Positions 34,303 through 42,948 of a stretch of DNA of 64,000 nt are shown here, one piece after another. Position 1 is the first letter of the stretch. Each line of letters opens with the position of its first letter. The translations under genes were made by a program, and so were the position numbers. The DNA comes from Coriobacteriia bacterium (GTDB taxonomy: Bacteria; Actinomycetota; Coriobacteriia; Anaerosomatales; JAAXUF01). Location of the stretch: NCBI GenBank assembly GCA_013334745.1, contig JAAXWY010000007.1:1-64000 (forward strand), in the 5' to 3' direction. The notes under the pieces were generated by a model. That model ran no database searches. It saw only the letters and a program-made list of their open reading frames with translations, and was not told where the DNA came from.

Positions 34303-35619
34303 TCAGCGCACGAACTCGACGTCCAGGTAGTGCGTCGAGCATGAGATGCACGGGTCGTAGGCGCGCACGAGCATCTCGAACGCGAGTCGCATCTCATCCT
34401 CGGACTTGCCGGCCGCGAGAAGCTCGGGCAGCAACGCGTCGAAGTCTGCCTGGATGTTGGCGTGGTTCTGGCCGGTGGGGATGATGCAGTTCGCCTCGGT
34501 GCACAGGCCCTCTTCGTCGTAGCTGTACTCATGGAAGAGAATGCCGCGCGGCACTTCGACCGCCGAGGCGCCCGAAGCGAAGCGGGTCGGCTGCACGAGC
34601 GGCTCCTCGGTCACGCCCTCGGCGATGAGCTCGTCGAACAGACGCAGTCCCTCGTGCGCGGAGTGCACGATCTCAACGACCTGGGCAACCGAGTTGAAGT
34701 ACGGATTGGTGCAGATGGGCTGGATCCCCAGCGACTCGGCAACCTTCTTGGCCTCCGGGTGCAGGGAATCGTAGTTCACATTGAAGCGAGCCAGCGCCCC
34801 AGCCGCGTAGCTATCGAGGCGGTTCTTGGCGTACTTCGCCGTCGACTTCTCCGAGACGTACTCGTTGGTGCAGCTACGGTAGTCGGCGACCTCGTAGCGA
34901 GCACGATCGCCGTCGGGAAGGATCGTCTGGATGTGGCCGTCGTAGAGGCCGTACTCCTCATCCGAGGAGACCGCCATGTACTCGGTGGGACGATCGAACG
35001 CGGGAATCGCCGGAGCGAGTGCGGCGATCGTCTCGAGCGTCGCCTCGAGGTCGGGCACCGCGGCTGCGAGCTTGTCGCGCATCGCGGTGAGCTCAGCGAC
35101 CGTCGGGACCTTCGAGAAACCGCCCGGCAGCACCGTCGTGGGATGCGTGGTGCGGCCGCCGATGAGCGAACCCCACTCGTGCGCGAGGCGCTTGAGGCGC
35201 AGGGCGCGCGCGACGACCTCGGCGTGGGTGGGCAGCAGCGCGAACGCGGACTGCGCGCCGAGCAGGTCGGGTGCGACCAGCACGTAGACGTGCAGGACGT
35301 GGCTGTCGAAGTTCTCGGCGTGCTTGAGCAGCGTGCGCAGCTTGCGCGTCTGCGGCGTGACCTCGATGCCGAGGGCGACTTCGGTCGCCTTCACGGACGC
35401 GAGCGAATGCCCGATGGAGCAGATGCCGCAGATGCGGCTCGTGATGCGGGCGACCTCCGAGTAGTGGCGGCCGCGCACCATCGCCTCGAAGAAGCGGGGC
35501 GCCTCAGGCACCTGCCACTCGCACTGCTCGATGACGCCATCGGCGACGTTGATCAGGATGTTGCCGTGACCCTCGACGCGGGTCAGGTGGTGAACGTCGA
35601 TGTTGATCGTCTGTGACAT
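34303..35619 (-). CDS. hydA: Group 3b [NiFe] hydrogenase, large (Ni-binding) subunit
   Basis: This 438-residue catalytic subunit has the N-terminal nickel ligands RICGICSIGH (Cys64, Cys67) and the C-terminal pair DPCISCSTH (Cys424, Cys427, His430). The final eight residues after His430 (YLDVEFVR) are the peptide removed by the protease encoded next. Sequence and gene order (hydBGDA) match the cytoplasmic NADP-linked bidirectional hydrogenase or sulfhydrogenase of group 3b. It can oxidise H2 to NADPH or evolve H2; polysulfide reduction has been reported for relatives. Subunits are coupled by very short gaps. Confidence 0.94.
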   Translation of the reverse strand: MSQTINIDVHHLTRVEGHGNILINVADGVIEQCEWQVPEAPRFFEAMVRGRHYSEVARITSRICGICSIGHSLASVKATEVALGIEVTPQTRKLRTLLKHAENFDSHVLHVYVLVAPDLLGAQSAFALLPTHAEVVARALRLKRLAHEWGSLIGGRTTHPTTVLPGGFSKVPTVAELTAMRDKLAAAVPDLEATLETIAALAPAIPAFDRPTEYMAVSSDEEYGLYDGHIQTILPDGDRARYEVADYRSCTNEYVSEKSTAKYAKNRLDSYAAGALARFNVNYDSLHPEAKKVAESLGIQPICTNPYFNSVAQVVEIVHSAHEGLRLFDELIAEGVTEEPLVQPTRFASGASAVEVPRGILFHEYSYDEEGLCTEANCIIPTGQNHANIQADFDALLPELLAAGKSEDEMRLAFEMLVRAYDPCISCSTHYLDVEFVR

Positions 35620-35625
35620 CGGCCG

Positions 35626-36378
35626 CTAACTCCTCAGGTTCGCGGTGAACATGCGGGACTTGCCGACAGCGCGCTTCTGGCTGAAGCCGGCGCGCTCGAC
35701 GAGCACCTTCTCGAGTGCAGGCAGGTTTGCGTCTTCGACGAAGCCGCGGCACGCCTCACAGGGCACACCGTCGGCAGGGCACGGGGCGCCGCATCCGGCA
35801 CGCGCGACCTGGCCCATGCAGTGATCGCCCTCGTCGTATCGGCAGATCGTTTCGCGACGCTTGCACTGCACGCACACGGGGTACGTCGGTGCGAAGTAAC
35901 GCGTACCGTGCAGCAGGTTCGAGATGACGTTGAGCAGCTCTTCCTTGCTCATGGGGCAGCCGAGCACCTCATAGTCGACCTCGATCGCCGCCGAGATGGG
36001 CCGAGCCGTGCCACTTCGCAGGTGGGACATGGTGGCGTCGTCGCCGTACACGTAATCCGCGAAGTCGTCCTGGTGGTTCTTGAGTGCGTTGATGCCGCCG
36101 GTCGAGGCGCACGCGCCGTACGCGATGACCACTCGTGCACGCTTGCGGATCTCGGCGAGGCGCGCGCGGTCCTCCTCGCGGGTGTAGCTGCCCTCGATGA
36201 GCGCGAAGTCGATGCGTTGGTCGGTGGTCTCCGTCATCGCCTCACGAAACTCAACGATATCGACGTGGGACAGCAGCTCGAGCGTTGCCGCATCGCCGAA
36301 GTTCGTGAACTCGATCTGACAGCCCTCACATGATGCGAAGTCGAAGAAGGCGAGCGTGGGTTTGCGGGTGGCCGGCAT
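35626..36378 (-). CDS. hydD: Group 3b hydrogenase, small subunit
   Basis: This 250-residue Fe-S subunit is related to the 20-kDa subunit of complex I. The proximal cluster ligands are visible: Cys17-x2-Cys20 (SCEGCQIEF), Cys in YGACASTGG and in LGCPMSKEE. A Cys-rich C-terminal part (VCVQCKRRETIC, CMGQVARAGCGAPCP, CEACRG) holds further clusters, as in HydD. It passes electrons between the Ni site and the HydB/HydG part. Start ATG 36378 follows AGGAGG; longer frame overlaps hydG's stop. Confidence 0.92.
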   Translation of the reverse strand: MPATRKPTLAFFDFASCEGCQIEFTNFGDAATLELLSHVDIVEFREAMTETTDQRIDFALIEGSYTREEDRARLAEIRKRARVVIAYGACASTGGINALKNHQDDFADYVYGDDATMSHLRSGTARPISAAIEVDYEVLGCPMSKEELLNVISNLLHGTRYFAPTYPVCVQCKRRETICRYDEGDHCMGQVARAGCGAPCPADGVPCEACRGFVEDANLPALEKVLVERAGFSQKRAVGKSRMFTANLRS

Positions 36379-36379
36379 G

Positions 36380-37231
36380 CTAGATCGCCTCCTCAAGCTC
36401 GTGGATCTCGGCGTACGTGAACACCGGGCCGTCGATGCAGCAGTACTTGTCGTTGATCTGACAGTGGCCGCACTTGCCCACGCCGCACTTCATGCGGCGC
36501 TCGAGGTCCACATAGATGTTCTCGCGCTTGATGCCCGCCTGGTCGAGCTCGCGGATGACGAACTCGAACATGACCGGCGGTCCGCAGATGATGACGCGCG
36601 TCTCGGCGGACAGCTGCGTGTTGCGGAACAGCGTCGTGATGACGCCTACGTTGCCGGTCCATGAGACATCGGCGCGGTCAACCGTCTCGTGGTACTCGAT
36701 GCCGTGGGTCGCGCGCCACACGCCGCGATCCTCGGGAAAGAGCAACTGCAGCGGATCGCGTGCGCCGTAGAAGAGCACGAAGCGACCGAAGTCATCGCGC
36801 TGATCGGCGATGTACTGGATGAGGCTGCGCGTGGGGCAAATACCTATGCCGCCCGCGACTATGAGCACGTCGTTTCCCCGCAGCGCCTCGACGTCGAACC
36901 CGTGCCCCAGCGGCCCCCGAACCCACAGCGAGTCTCCGATCGACTTGCTGTTGATCGCGGTCGACACGCGTCCAACAGTACGCACGACGATCTCGAAGGT
37001 GTTCGTGCGCGTCGGTGAACTCGCGATACCGATGGGAATCTCGCCGTAGCCCATGACGCCGACCTCGAGGATCTGACCGGGCTGGAACTTCAGCGGGCTG
37101 CCGTCGACGAACTGCAGCGTGAAGTGCTTCTCGGTGCTGGTGGGAGCATGTGTGTGGAGGATGCGTGCCTCACGCGGAACGAACAGGCTCTCGCGCTTCT
37201 CGCACTCGCACTCGTGGGTATCGATTGCCAT
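36380..37231 (-). CDS. hydG: Group 3b hydrogenase, FAD/NAD(P)-binding subunit
   Basis: This 283-residue ferredoxin-NADP reductase-type subunit has an FAD domain (FQPGQILEVGVMGYGEIPIG), an NAD(P)-binding domain (VLIVAGGIGICPTRSL) and a C-terminal [2Fe-2S] site (MKCGVGKCGHCQI, YCC). It carries hydride exchange with NADP(H) and electron transfer to HydB. It starts at ATG 37231, sharing one base with the hydB stop (TAATG). It resembles PyrK/AsrB-type flavoproteins, but the operon fixes its role. Confidence 0.92.
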   Translation of the reverse strand: MAIDTHECECEKRESLFVPREARILHTHAPTSTEKHFTLQFVDGSPLKFQPGQILEVGVMGYGEIPIGIASSPTRTNTFEIVVRTVGRVSTAINSKSIGDSLWVRGPLGHGFDVEALRGNDVLIVAGGIGICPTRSLIQYIADQRDDFGRFVLFYGARDPLQLLFPEDRGVWRATHGIEYHETVDRADVSWTGNVGVITTLFRNTQLSAETRVIICGPPVMFEFVIRELDQAGIKRENIYVDLERRMKCGVGKCGHCQINDKYCCIDGPVFTYAEIHELEEAI

Positions 37232-38262
37232 TACGACCACTCCATGATTGCGTTGATGACCTTGACCGGATCGGCGATGTCGGCCGTGCACGCCGCCGAG
37301 CAGCGCCCACAACCGGTGCACGCCAGACCACCGAGCTTCTCGTTGAGGTACGCGCCCTTGCGCATGAACCGATGGCGAAAGCGCTCTTGATGCGTCTCAC
37401 GGAAGTTCTCGTGACCGCCGCCGGGCATGGAGATCGCGGCAAACTCGCGCGTCATACACGCATCCCAGTAGCGGGTGCGATTGCCCGACTTCTGATCGAG
37501 ATTCCACGTGTCTCGCATGTCGAAGCAGTAGCAGGTGGGGCACACGATGTTGCATGAGCCGCACGAGAAGCAGTCCTTGGCGAGCACGTCCCACATCGCG
37601 TTGTCGCCAAACGATTCACGTACCGTCGCTGCGATCTGAGCGCTCGAGTAGGGCAACTGCGACTGACACTGCGCGAGCGCGTCGGCGTTGGCGCGACCGG
37701 CTGCAGCGATGTGATCGGCGGTCGCCTCACGGAAGTTGCCGTGCGCAAGCAACGCCTCCCCGGCGGGCGTGCGGGTCTCGTAGACGTATCCACCCTCGAT
37801 CTGGGTGAGGAACGCGTCGTGGCCCTGCGGTTGGTTCCCGTCTGCCATCGAGGCCCAGAAGGCACGCGGCGCGACGTTCTGCACGCACGACGCGACGATA
37901 GTGGTGGCTTCGCGCTGAGCGAGGTAGTTCCAGTCCGCATTGCCCTCGCGGTACAGGAAGTCCGTCATGTCGATGCCGCGCACATCGTAGGGATGCACGC
38001 CGAGCAACACCGTCTCGATCGGCACGATCTCGCCGTCGACGCGATCGGCGTCAAACGAAGCGATCGCCTGCTTGGGCGGGAAGAACACCTTCTTGGGTGG
38101 CAAGAGCGTGACGTCGTAGTCGAGCCGCAACTCCTGTGCGGAATGCACCTCGCCAAACACGAACTTCTGACGCTTGGCAATCGGACCCACGACGCGCGAG
38201 GCGCGCACAAGTGAGTCCACGAAGGGACCGAAATCGGCCGCCTCCGTGAAGAAGACAGGCAT
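37231..38262 (-). CDS. hydB: Group 3b hydrogenase, 4Fe-4S subunit
   Basis: This 343-residue electron-transfer subunit (HydB/AsrA-like) has two ferredoxin-type cluster motifs in the second half: CFSCGSCNIVCPTC (about 229-242) and CTGCGRCSAACTADI (about 316-330). The N-terminal half shows VLLGVHPYDVRGIDMTD, typical of this family. It links HydG to HydD. It is the first gene of the hydrogenase operon and has GGGGGTGA before ATG. A 175-base divergent gap separates it from the M28 peptidase gene and should hold both promoters; no strong -10/-35 pair stands out. Confidence 0.92.
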   Translation of the reverse strand: MPVFFTEAADFGPFVDSLVRASRVVGPIAKRQKFVFGEVHSAQELRLDYDVTLLPPKKVFFPPKQAIASFDADRVDGEIVPIETVLLGVHPYDVRGIDMTDFLYREGNADWNYLAQREATTIVASCVQNVAPRAFWASMADGNQPQGHDAFLTQIEGGYVYETRTPAGEALLAHGNFREATADHIAAAGRANADALAQCQSQLPYSSAQIAATVRESFGDNAMWDVLAKDCFSCGSCNIVCPTCYCFDMRDTWNLDQKSGNRTRYWDACMTREFAAISMPGGGHENFRETHQERFRHRFMRKGAYLNEKLGGLACTGCGRCSAACTADIADPVKVINAIMEWS

Positions 38263-38437
38263 AGTTCACCCCCGGCATCGAACATGGGCAACTCGGGCTA
38301 CCCTACCGTCGAACCCGCCCCCTCGCAAGACTCGTTCAGGTACATTCGGTGAACGGGGGCACAGCGCAGCAGCCGGCGTCCAGCTGTCAGGCTGACGGGT
38401 ACCTACTTCGTGGCGGCCGTGAGCGAGAGGACCGGGA

Positions 38438-39634
38438 ATGCTGGACAGAACCGAAGCTGCGATTCGAAGCGACGTTGAGCGCCTGTGCGACCCTGCCGGG
38501 CGCGATCTGGGAACCCAGCGCAACCGAGACGCTGCGGAGTACGTACTGCAACGTCTGAGCGGAGCCGGCCTGGCCACCGATTCCCTCGAGTTCGAGGTTC
38601 CTGAGTGGCGCTACGGGCGTGCGAGCGTGCGCGGCGACAGCATCGACATCGAGATCCACCCGGGGCCGTTCTCCCCCACCCTGACCGGCGAGGGAACGCT
38701 CGTCGTCGTCCGTACCGCCGATGAGATCGGCGCCATCGGCGAGCCGGGTGCGGTCGTCTTGCTCTGCGGAGACATTGCTGCGACGCAGTTCACGCCTCGC
38801 GGCTACCCGTTCTACGCCAACCCCGAGCACACGGAGATCGTCGACGCTTTGGAGGCCGCACGGCCGCTTGCGGTGCTCTCGGCGACTGGCAAGGACCCGA
38901 TGACCGGCGCGATGTCGCCGTTCCCGCTGATCGAAGAGGTGGGATTCGCCGCTCCGACCGCATACATGACCGATGAGCAGGGCGTCGATCTCGCGAGACT
39001 GAAGGGCCAGCGCATCGCGATCACCATCGACTCCGAGGTCCGCCCCTCGACGGCTGTACAGCCGATTGGGCGCAGGGTCGGAGCACGCGACGGTCGCATC
39101 ATCGTCAGCGCGCACTTCGACTCGAAGCCCGACACGCCCGGTGCCGCCGACAACGCAGCCGGGGTGGCCGTCATGTTGGCCGTCGCCGATCTGCTCGGCG
39201 GGGTGGAAATCGGGCACACCCTCGAGTTCGTGCCCTTCAACGGCGAGGACCACGTGCTCGCTCCAGGCGAACTCACCTGGCTCGACGCCAACCCGGACCT
39301 CGCCGACGTCCGGCTCTTCATCAACATCGATGCCGCCGGACTACTCGGAGTGCCGAGCGCCTACTCGCTCTACGAAGTCGACGATGCGACAGCCGCTTTG
39401 GTGGCTCGAATCGCCGAGAACAACCCGCACGTCACGGAGGGCCCGCAGTGGCCGGCGAGCGACCACATGATCTTCGCGATGCGTGGCGTCCCCTCGATAG
39501 CCGTGACGAGCCACGACTTCGCACGGGGCGCTCGCGAACTGTTCCATACCCCGGCCGATGCGCCCGATGTGCTCGATTACGAGCTGCTCGCACAGACGGC
39601 GCAGTTCGTCGCGGATGTGATTGTGGGGCTGTAG
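38438..39634 (+). CDS. M28-family metallopeptidase
   Basis: This 398-residue zinc aminopeptidase-like protein has a PA-type insert in the N-terminal half. The dinuclear zinc residues can be placed: His226 in SAHFDSKPDTPGAADNAAG, Asp238, Glu270 in FNGEDH, Asp298 in FINIDAAG and His370. M28 enzymes normally have Glu-Glu at 270-271; here it is Glu-Asp, so one zinc ligand is shortened. No signal peptide is evident, suggesting a cytoplasmic peptidase. Ribosome site GAGAGGACCGGG before ATG. It stands alone on the plus strand between two minus-strand operons. Confidence 0.88.
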   Translation: MLDRTEAAIRSDVERLCDPAGRDLGTQRNRDAAEYVLQRLSGAGLATDSLEFEVPEWRYGRASVRGDSIDIEIHPGPFSPTLTGEGTLVVVRTADEIGAIGEPGAVVLLCGDIAATQFTPRGYPFYANPEHTEIVDALEAARPLAVLSATGKDPMTGAMSPFPLIEEVGFAAPTAYMTDEQGVDLARLKGQRIAITIDSEVRPSTAVQPIGRRVGARDGRIIVSAHFDSKPDTPGAADNAAGVAVMLAVADLLGGVEIGHTLEFVPFNGEDHVLAPGELTWLDANPDLADVRLFINIDAAGLLGVPSAYSLYEVDDATAALVARIAENNPHVTEGPQWPASDHMIFAMRGVPSIAVTSHDFARGARELFHTPADAPDVLDYELLAQTAQFVADVIVGL

Positions 39635-39647
39635 GGCGTTGTCGCCC

Positions 39648-40592
39648 CTACCAGCCCATGGTCCCGGGCTCGCCCTTGAACGGCCCTTCGAGGTCGCTCG
39701 TCACCCATCCGCCGTAGAAGTGCCCGGGCTGCGGGACGACCTGCTCGCCGTCGATCGTGGCTTCATCGAGCGCCCACGCGTAGAAGGCGACGTGATTCGC
39801 GAGCTCCTCGTAGCCGGGTGACGGGTGCGGGTAGTACCAGCCGACGTTGGATTGCTTCTTTCCGTCAACCACGAGCGAGTAGTAGTGAGCTTCACCCTTG
39901 AACTCGCAAAACGACGTGTGCGGGCTCGGGACGAGGAATTGCATATCCACGTCTTCGGGACGGGTGTAGTACACCGGCGGGTGAAAGGTCTCCAGGATCC
40001 TGATCGGCGAGTCGGTCTCGGCGATCACGTTGCCGGCCACGGCCGCCCTGAGACGACGGTCGACGCGTTCGATCGCCGGGGGTCTCGGATAGTCCGCGAC
40101 CTTCTCCTTTGCGCGCGTACTCGCCACGGCCTCACTCCCCGCAGAGGCCGCGGTGGCCGAGTCGAGCGAACGGAGGCTCTCGGCTGAAGGTTCGCCCTGC
40201 GCCCGCCACAGAATGGTGCCTGAGCAATCGACCAGAAACAGTTGAATCGTGTCGAGGTTCTCGATCGCGAGGTCCTTGGCCAAGGCGCCCAGATCGGTGT
40301 AGGCCGTGAGCGTGTGGCGACGGGTGTCCGGATCGGGAATCCCTGCCCGCATGCCCCCATCGATACTGCCGCGGAAGAGTCGGTAGCCGGATGAGAGGCT
40401 CGGCACCTCCCAGACCTCGGTCCCGGGATGACGAAGCGCCCACGCCTCCAGGTCCGACTTCCACTGTCCGACAAGTGACTGGTGCCACTGATGAAACGCC
40501 AGGATGATCACGTGCGGGCCGCCGGGCAGGCCGTCGGGAATCACGTGGACGGTGCCTTCGAGGTCACGAACCTCCAGCGCTGGGAACTGCAT
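39648..40592 (-). CDS. ATP10-like thioredoxin-fold / DUF427 fusion protein
   Basis: This 314-residue protein has two unrelated halves. Residues 1-142 resemble ATP10, the mitochondrial F1Fo assembly factor with a thioredoxin-like fold: VRDLEGTVHVIPDGLPGG, LAFHQWHQSLVGQWKSDLEA, YRLFRGSIDGGMRAGIPD, IENLDTIQLFLVDCSGTILW. No CxxC is present, as in ATP10. After a Ser/Ala linker, residues 168-300 form a DUF427 domain (YPRPPAIERVDRRL, ETFHPPVYYTRPEDVDM, TSFCEFKGEAHYYSLVVDG, YAWALDE). Start ATG 40592 follows GAGGAG by seven bases and overlaps the HD-GYP gene's end by 29 bases. The function is not known; the fusion is unusual to my knowledge. Confidence 0.75.
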   Translation of the reverse strand: MQFPALEVRDLEGTVHVIPDGLPGGPHVIILAFHQWHQSLVGQWKSDLEAWALRHPGTEVWEVPSLSSGYRLFRGSIDGGMRAGIPDPDTRRHTLTAYTDLGALAKDLAIENLDTIQLFLVDCSGTILWRAQGEPSAESLRSLDSATAASAGSEAVASTRAKEKVADYPRPPAIERVDRRLRAAVAGNVIAETDSPIRILETFHPPVYYTRPEDVDMQFLVPSPHTSFCEFKGEAHYYSLVVDGKKQSNVGWYYPHPSPGYEELANHVAFYAWALDEATIDGEQVVPQPGHFYGGWVTSDLEGPFKGEPGTMGW

Positions 40593-41745
40593 CGGGGCGC
40601 TCCTCACGATTGCCGGTGGCGATCATCTGCAGGAACTGAGTGACGATGTCCGGGTCGAAATGCGACCCCGCTCCCTCTCGGATGTGGTCGATGGCGTCCT
40701 TCTCCGACCAAGCCGCTCGGTACGGCCGATCAGATGTGAGCGCATCGTACGAATCGATGACAGCGAACACGCGCGCGGACAACGGGATGTCATATCGGGC
40801 CAGACCCTGCGGGTAGCCGGTACCGTCCCAGCGCTCGTGATGGCAGTACGGGATGTCCAGAGCCGGTGCGAGGTAGTCGATCTTGGCCAGAAAGCCGCGA
40901 GCGTTCTCTGGGTGCTCGCGCATGATCGCCCACTCGTGCTCGTTGAGCGGACCATGTTTGTGAAGAATGGCATCCGGCACGACCATCTTGCCGATGTCAT
41001 GGAGCAGCGCGCCACGCCTGACCTGGATGACATCCTCCTCGGGCATGCCCACTGCCCGCGCGAGCTCCGCCGAGAGAGTCGAAACCCTGTGAGCGTGTCC
41101 TCGCGTCTCGTCGTCACGCATCTCCAGCGCGAGAGACCAGCCCTCAAGCGTGGCGTCGTAGGCCCACTCGAGTTCATCATGCGACTGCTTCACGGACTCA
41201 TGGAGGCGCGCATTCGCAAGTGCAAGCCCGATTTCGTTGGAGAGAGCACGGCAAAGATCGACGTCCGATTCCCTGAACTCGCACTCACGCCGAACCGTAC
41301 CAACGATGAAGCAGCCCACCGCATCTTCCGCGACGACTAGTGGCACATAGAGGATGGAGTGCAGCTCGCGCGCCTCACACACAATGCGCTCGGCGTCGCT
41401 CATCTGTTCTTTGGTCCAGTCGGCAATCATGACGGGCTCGCGCTCGTCAAGGCAGCGACGGACGTGCATATGTTCGCCGAGTGGCTCGCGTCGAAACTCC
41501 GTCGGGAACTCATCTGGCAACGGCGGCGTCGTGGCGCCGAGAATCAGATCCGCGTCATCGAGCAGGTAGATTGCACCGGTATCGAGTTCGAGAACGCGCA
41601 CAGCGCACTCGATCGCAGTCTGGAGCACCTCATCGAGATCGAGCGACGAGGCGAGCGACGCGCTCGCTTCAAGCAGCCTCGACAGCTCGGCTGAGGGGAT
41701 GCGAGCGATGGCCTCGAGCGCTCGTGTGGATGAACTCGGCGTCAT
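40564..41745 (-). CDS. GAF-HD-GYP c-di-GMP phosphodiesterase-type protein
   Basis: This 393-residue soluble signalling protein has a GAF sensor domain (about 20-175) and an HD-GYP domain (about 195-385). Catalytic features are intact: ALLHDIGKMVVPD and HHERWDGTGYPQGL. HD-GYP proteins hydrolyse c-di-GMP to GMP/pGpG; the GAF domain may sense a small ligand or redox state (inference). Start ATG 41745 follows GGGGGT. The ATP10-like/DUF427 gene begins inside its last codons, so both are co-translated. Confidence 0.92.
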   Translation of the reverse strand: MTPSSSTRALEAIARIPSAELSRLLEASASLASSLDLDEVLQTAIECAVRVLELDTGAIYLLDDADLILGATTPPLPDEFPTEFRREPLGEHMHVRRCLDEREPVMIADWTKEQMSDAERIVCEARELHSILYVPLVVAEDAVGCFIVGTVRRECEFRESDVDLCRALSNEIGLALANARLHESVKQSHDELEWAYDATLEGWSLALEMRDDETRGHAHRVSTLSAELARAVGMPEEDVIQVRRGALLHDIGKMVVPDAILHKHGPLNEHEWAIMREHPENARGFLAKIDYLAPALDIPYCHHERWDGTGYPQGLARYDIPLSARVFAVIDSYDALTSDRPYRAAWSEKDAIDHIREGAGSHFDPDIVTQFLQMIATGNREERPDAVPSAGGS

Positions 41746-41816
41746 TACGGACTACCCCCAAGGCAGCGTCCGATCGGAAACGTCTGCGAGCGAGCGAAGA
41801 GCACGTGTCTCGCATG

Positions 41817-41822
41817 AGTATA
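41817..41822 (-). promoter_or_regulatory. Candidate -10 box for GAF-HD-GYP gene
   Basis: The minus strand reads TATACT (5 of 6) 71 bases before the ATG, in the 222-base gap 41746-41967. There is no convincing -35. The rest of the gap shows no gene. Confidence 0.35.
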
Positions 41823-41967
41823 TCCGCCCGACGATTGCCGTGCTGTTTCCGAGGATGCGTAGTGGCCAAAACAGCTGGCCGAATGAGCCTATCCAGCAAT
41901 GTACACCGTCCAGCTCAAGACTCGAGGTAGTCTGCGGACTCGGACCCACTAGACCGCCGCTGGCTGG

Positions 41968-42597
41968 TCAGAGCTGGTTCGCCGTGCCGCAATAGCTGCA
42001 GACAACCGCTTGCCCCTGATTGCCGGAGCATGGCGCACCACAGCAGAGGCATCGGCCCTGAGCCGGCACAGCTGCCACAGCCACCACGGCAGCGACAGTG
42101 GACTTGGACTCTATGCCGAAAGTCTGTTTGAAGATGTCCACCGTATCCTTCACGGCCGCCGCAATCTGCGCCGCACTCGAGGAGTTGGGAGAAATCATCG
42201 TCGCAGGAGTGCCGGTTATGACCTCGTCGATCTTCTGCGACCAGAAGATGGCTTCTCTGTGGCTCTCGAATCCGAAGTGCTCGGTGCCTCTGTGGAAGTA
42301 GACGTCTAGGGCAGGCGAGCCATTCTGCTGCTTTCCCACCAGCGCCTGAGCATGGCCCTGAAAGACCTTTATCTGATGGAGTGGGAAGACCTTGACCTGC
42401 TGAGGTGACAGGTTCACGACCTGATCGAGTTTGGCGGCCTTCAGGGCCATGCGACCAAGGGCGCCCTTTTGAAGGAGCACCAAGTTGTGGCTCGTGAGAA
42501 GTAGTTCGTCCGCGTAGGATGCCAAGAAGCCACCGTAGAGCACGCGATCAGCCTTGTGTACGAATGCCTCGCCGGGCTGAAGATCGTATCCCGCCAC
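41968..42597 (-). CDS. PH-like domain protein with C-terminal zinc ribbon
   Basis: I do not recognise the family of this 209-residue protein. Residues 1-125 have the beta-strand pattern of a bacterial PH/GRAM-like domain (ADELLLTSHNLVLLQKGALG, IKVFQGHAQALVG, LDVYFHRGTEHFGFESHREA). A Ser/Ala linker and an Ala/Val-rich stretch follow, then a zinc ribbon, CLCCGAPC and CSYCG, at the C-terminus. No clear transmembrane helix. Start GTG 42597 follows GGGGAGG. Such domains often target membranes or sense envelope state, but this is only analogy. Confidence 0.65.
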   Translation of the reverse strand: MAGYDLQPGEAFVHKADRVLYGGFLASYADELLLTSHNLVLLQKGALGRMALKAAKLDQVVNLSPQQVKVFPLHQIKVFQGHAQALVGKQQNGSPALDVYFHRGTEHFGFESHREAIFWSQKIDEVITGTPATMISPNSSSAAQIAAAVKDTVDIFKQTFGIESKSTVAAVVAVAAVPAQGRCLCCGAPCSGNQGQAVVCSYCGTANQL

Positions 42598-42948
42598 CTA
42601 GCCTCCCCATATCTGCCGCGCTCAGGAACCCCCCTGCCAGCGCGTCACCAAGACCGACTCATAATACACTGCTGCCCTGCCATGCCCGCCCACTGAGCAG
42701 GATGACCGAACGGTACATCAACCAGGCCTCTGCGCGAGTTCCCCCATGACCCGGATTGATATAGATTGGTGCGCGGGTGGACGGGGGTTCGCCGCCCTGC
42801 AGGACTGACTTGTCGTTTCACAGGCCCTGTCTTCATCCGAGGCGTTCGAGGAGTCTAGCGTCCTAGATGCGATCTGGGCCTCGACGACTAATTGATTCGC
42901 TCCGAATACCGAATCCCATCCTGAATGGGTGATCAAGGGGAGATTAGC
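42598..42948. other. 351-base intergenic region, no gene seen
   Basis: Divergent spacer between the PH-like/zinc-ribbon gene and the gene at 42949. A TATTAT box on the minus strand (42661-42666) could serve the left gene. The right half is relatively AT-rich around 42757-42772 and 42885-42915. I see no RNA gene, repeat or riboswitch and no frame with both a ribosome site and a plausible protein. Confidence 0.5.
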
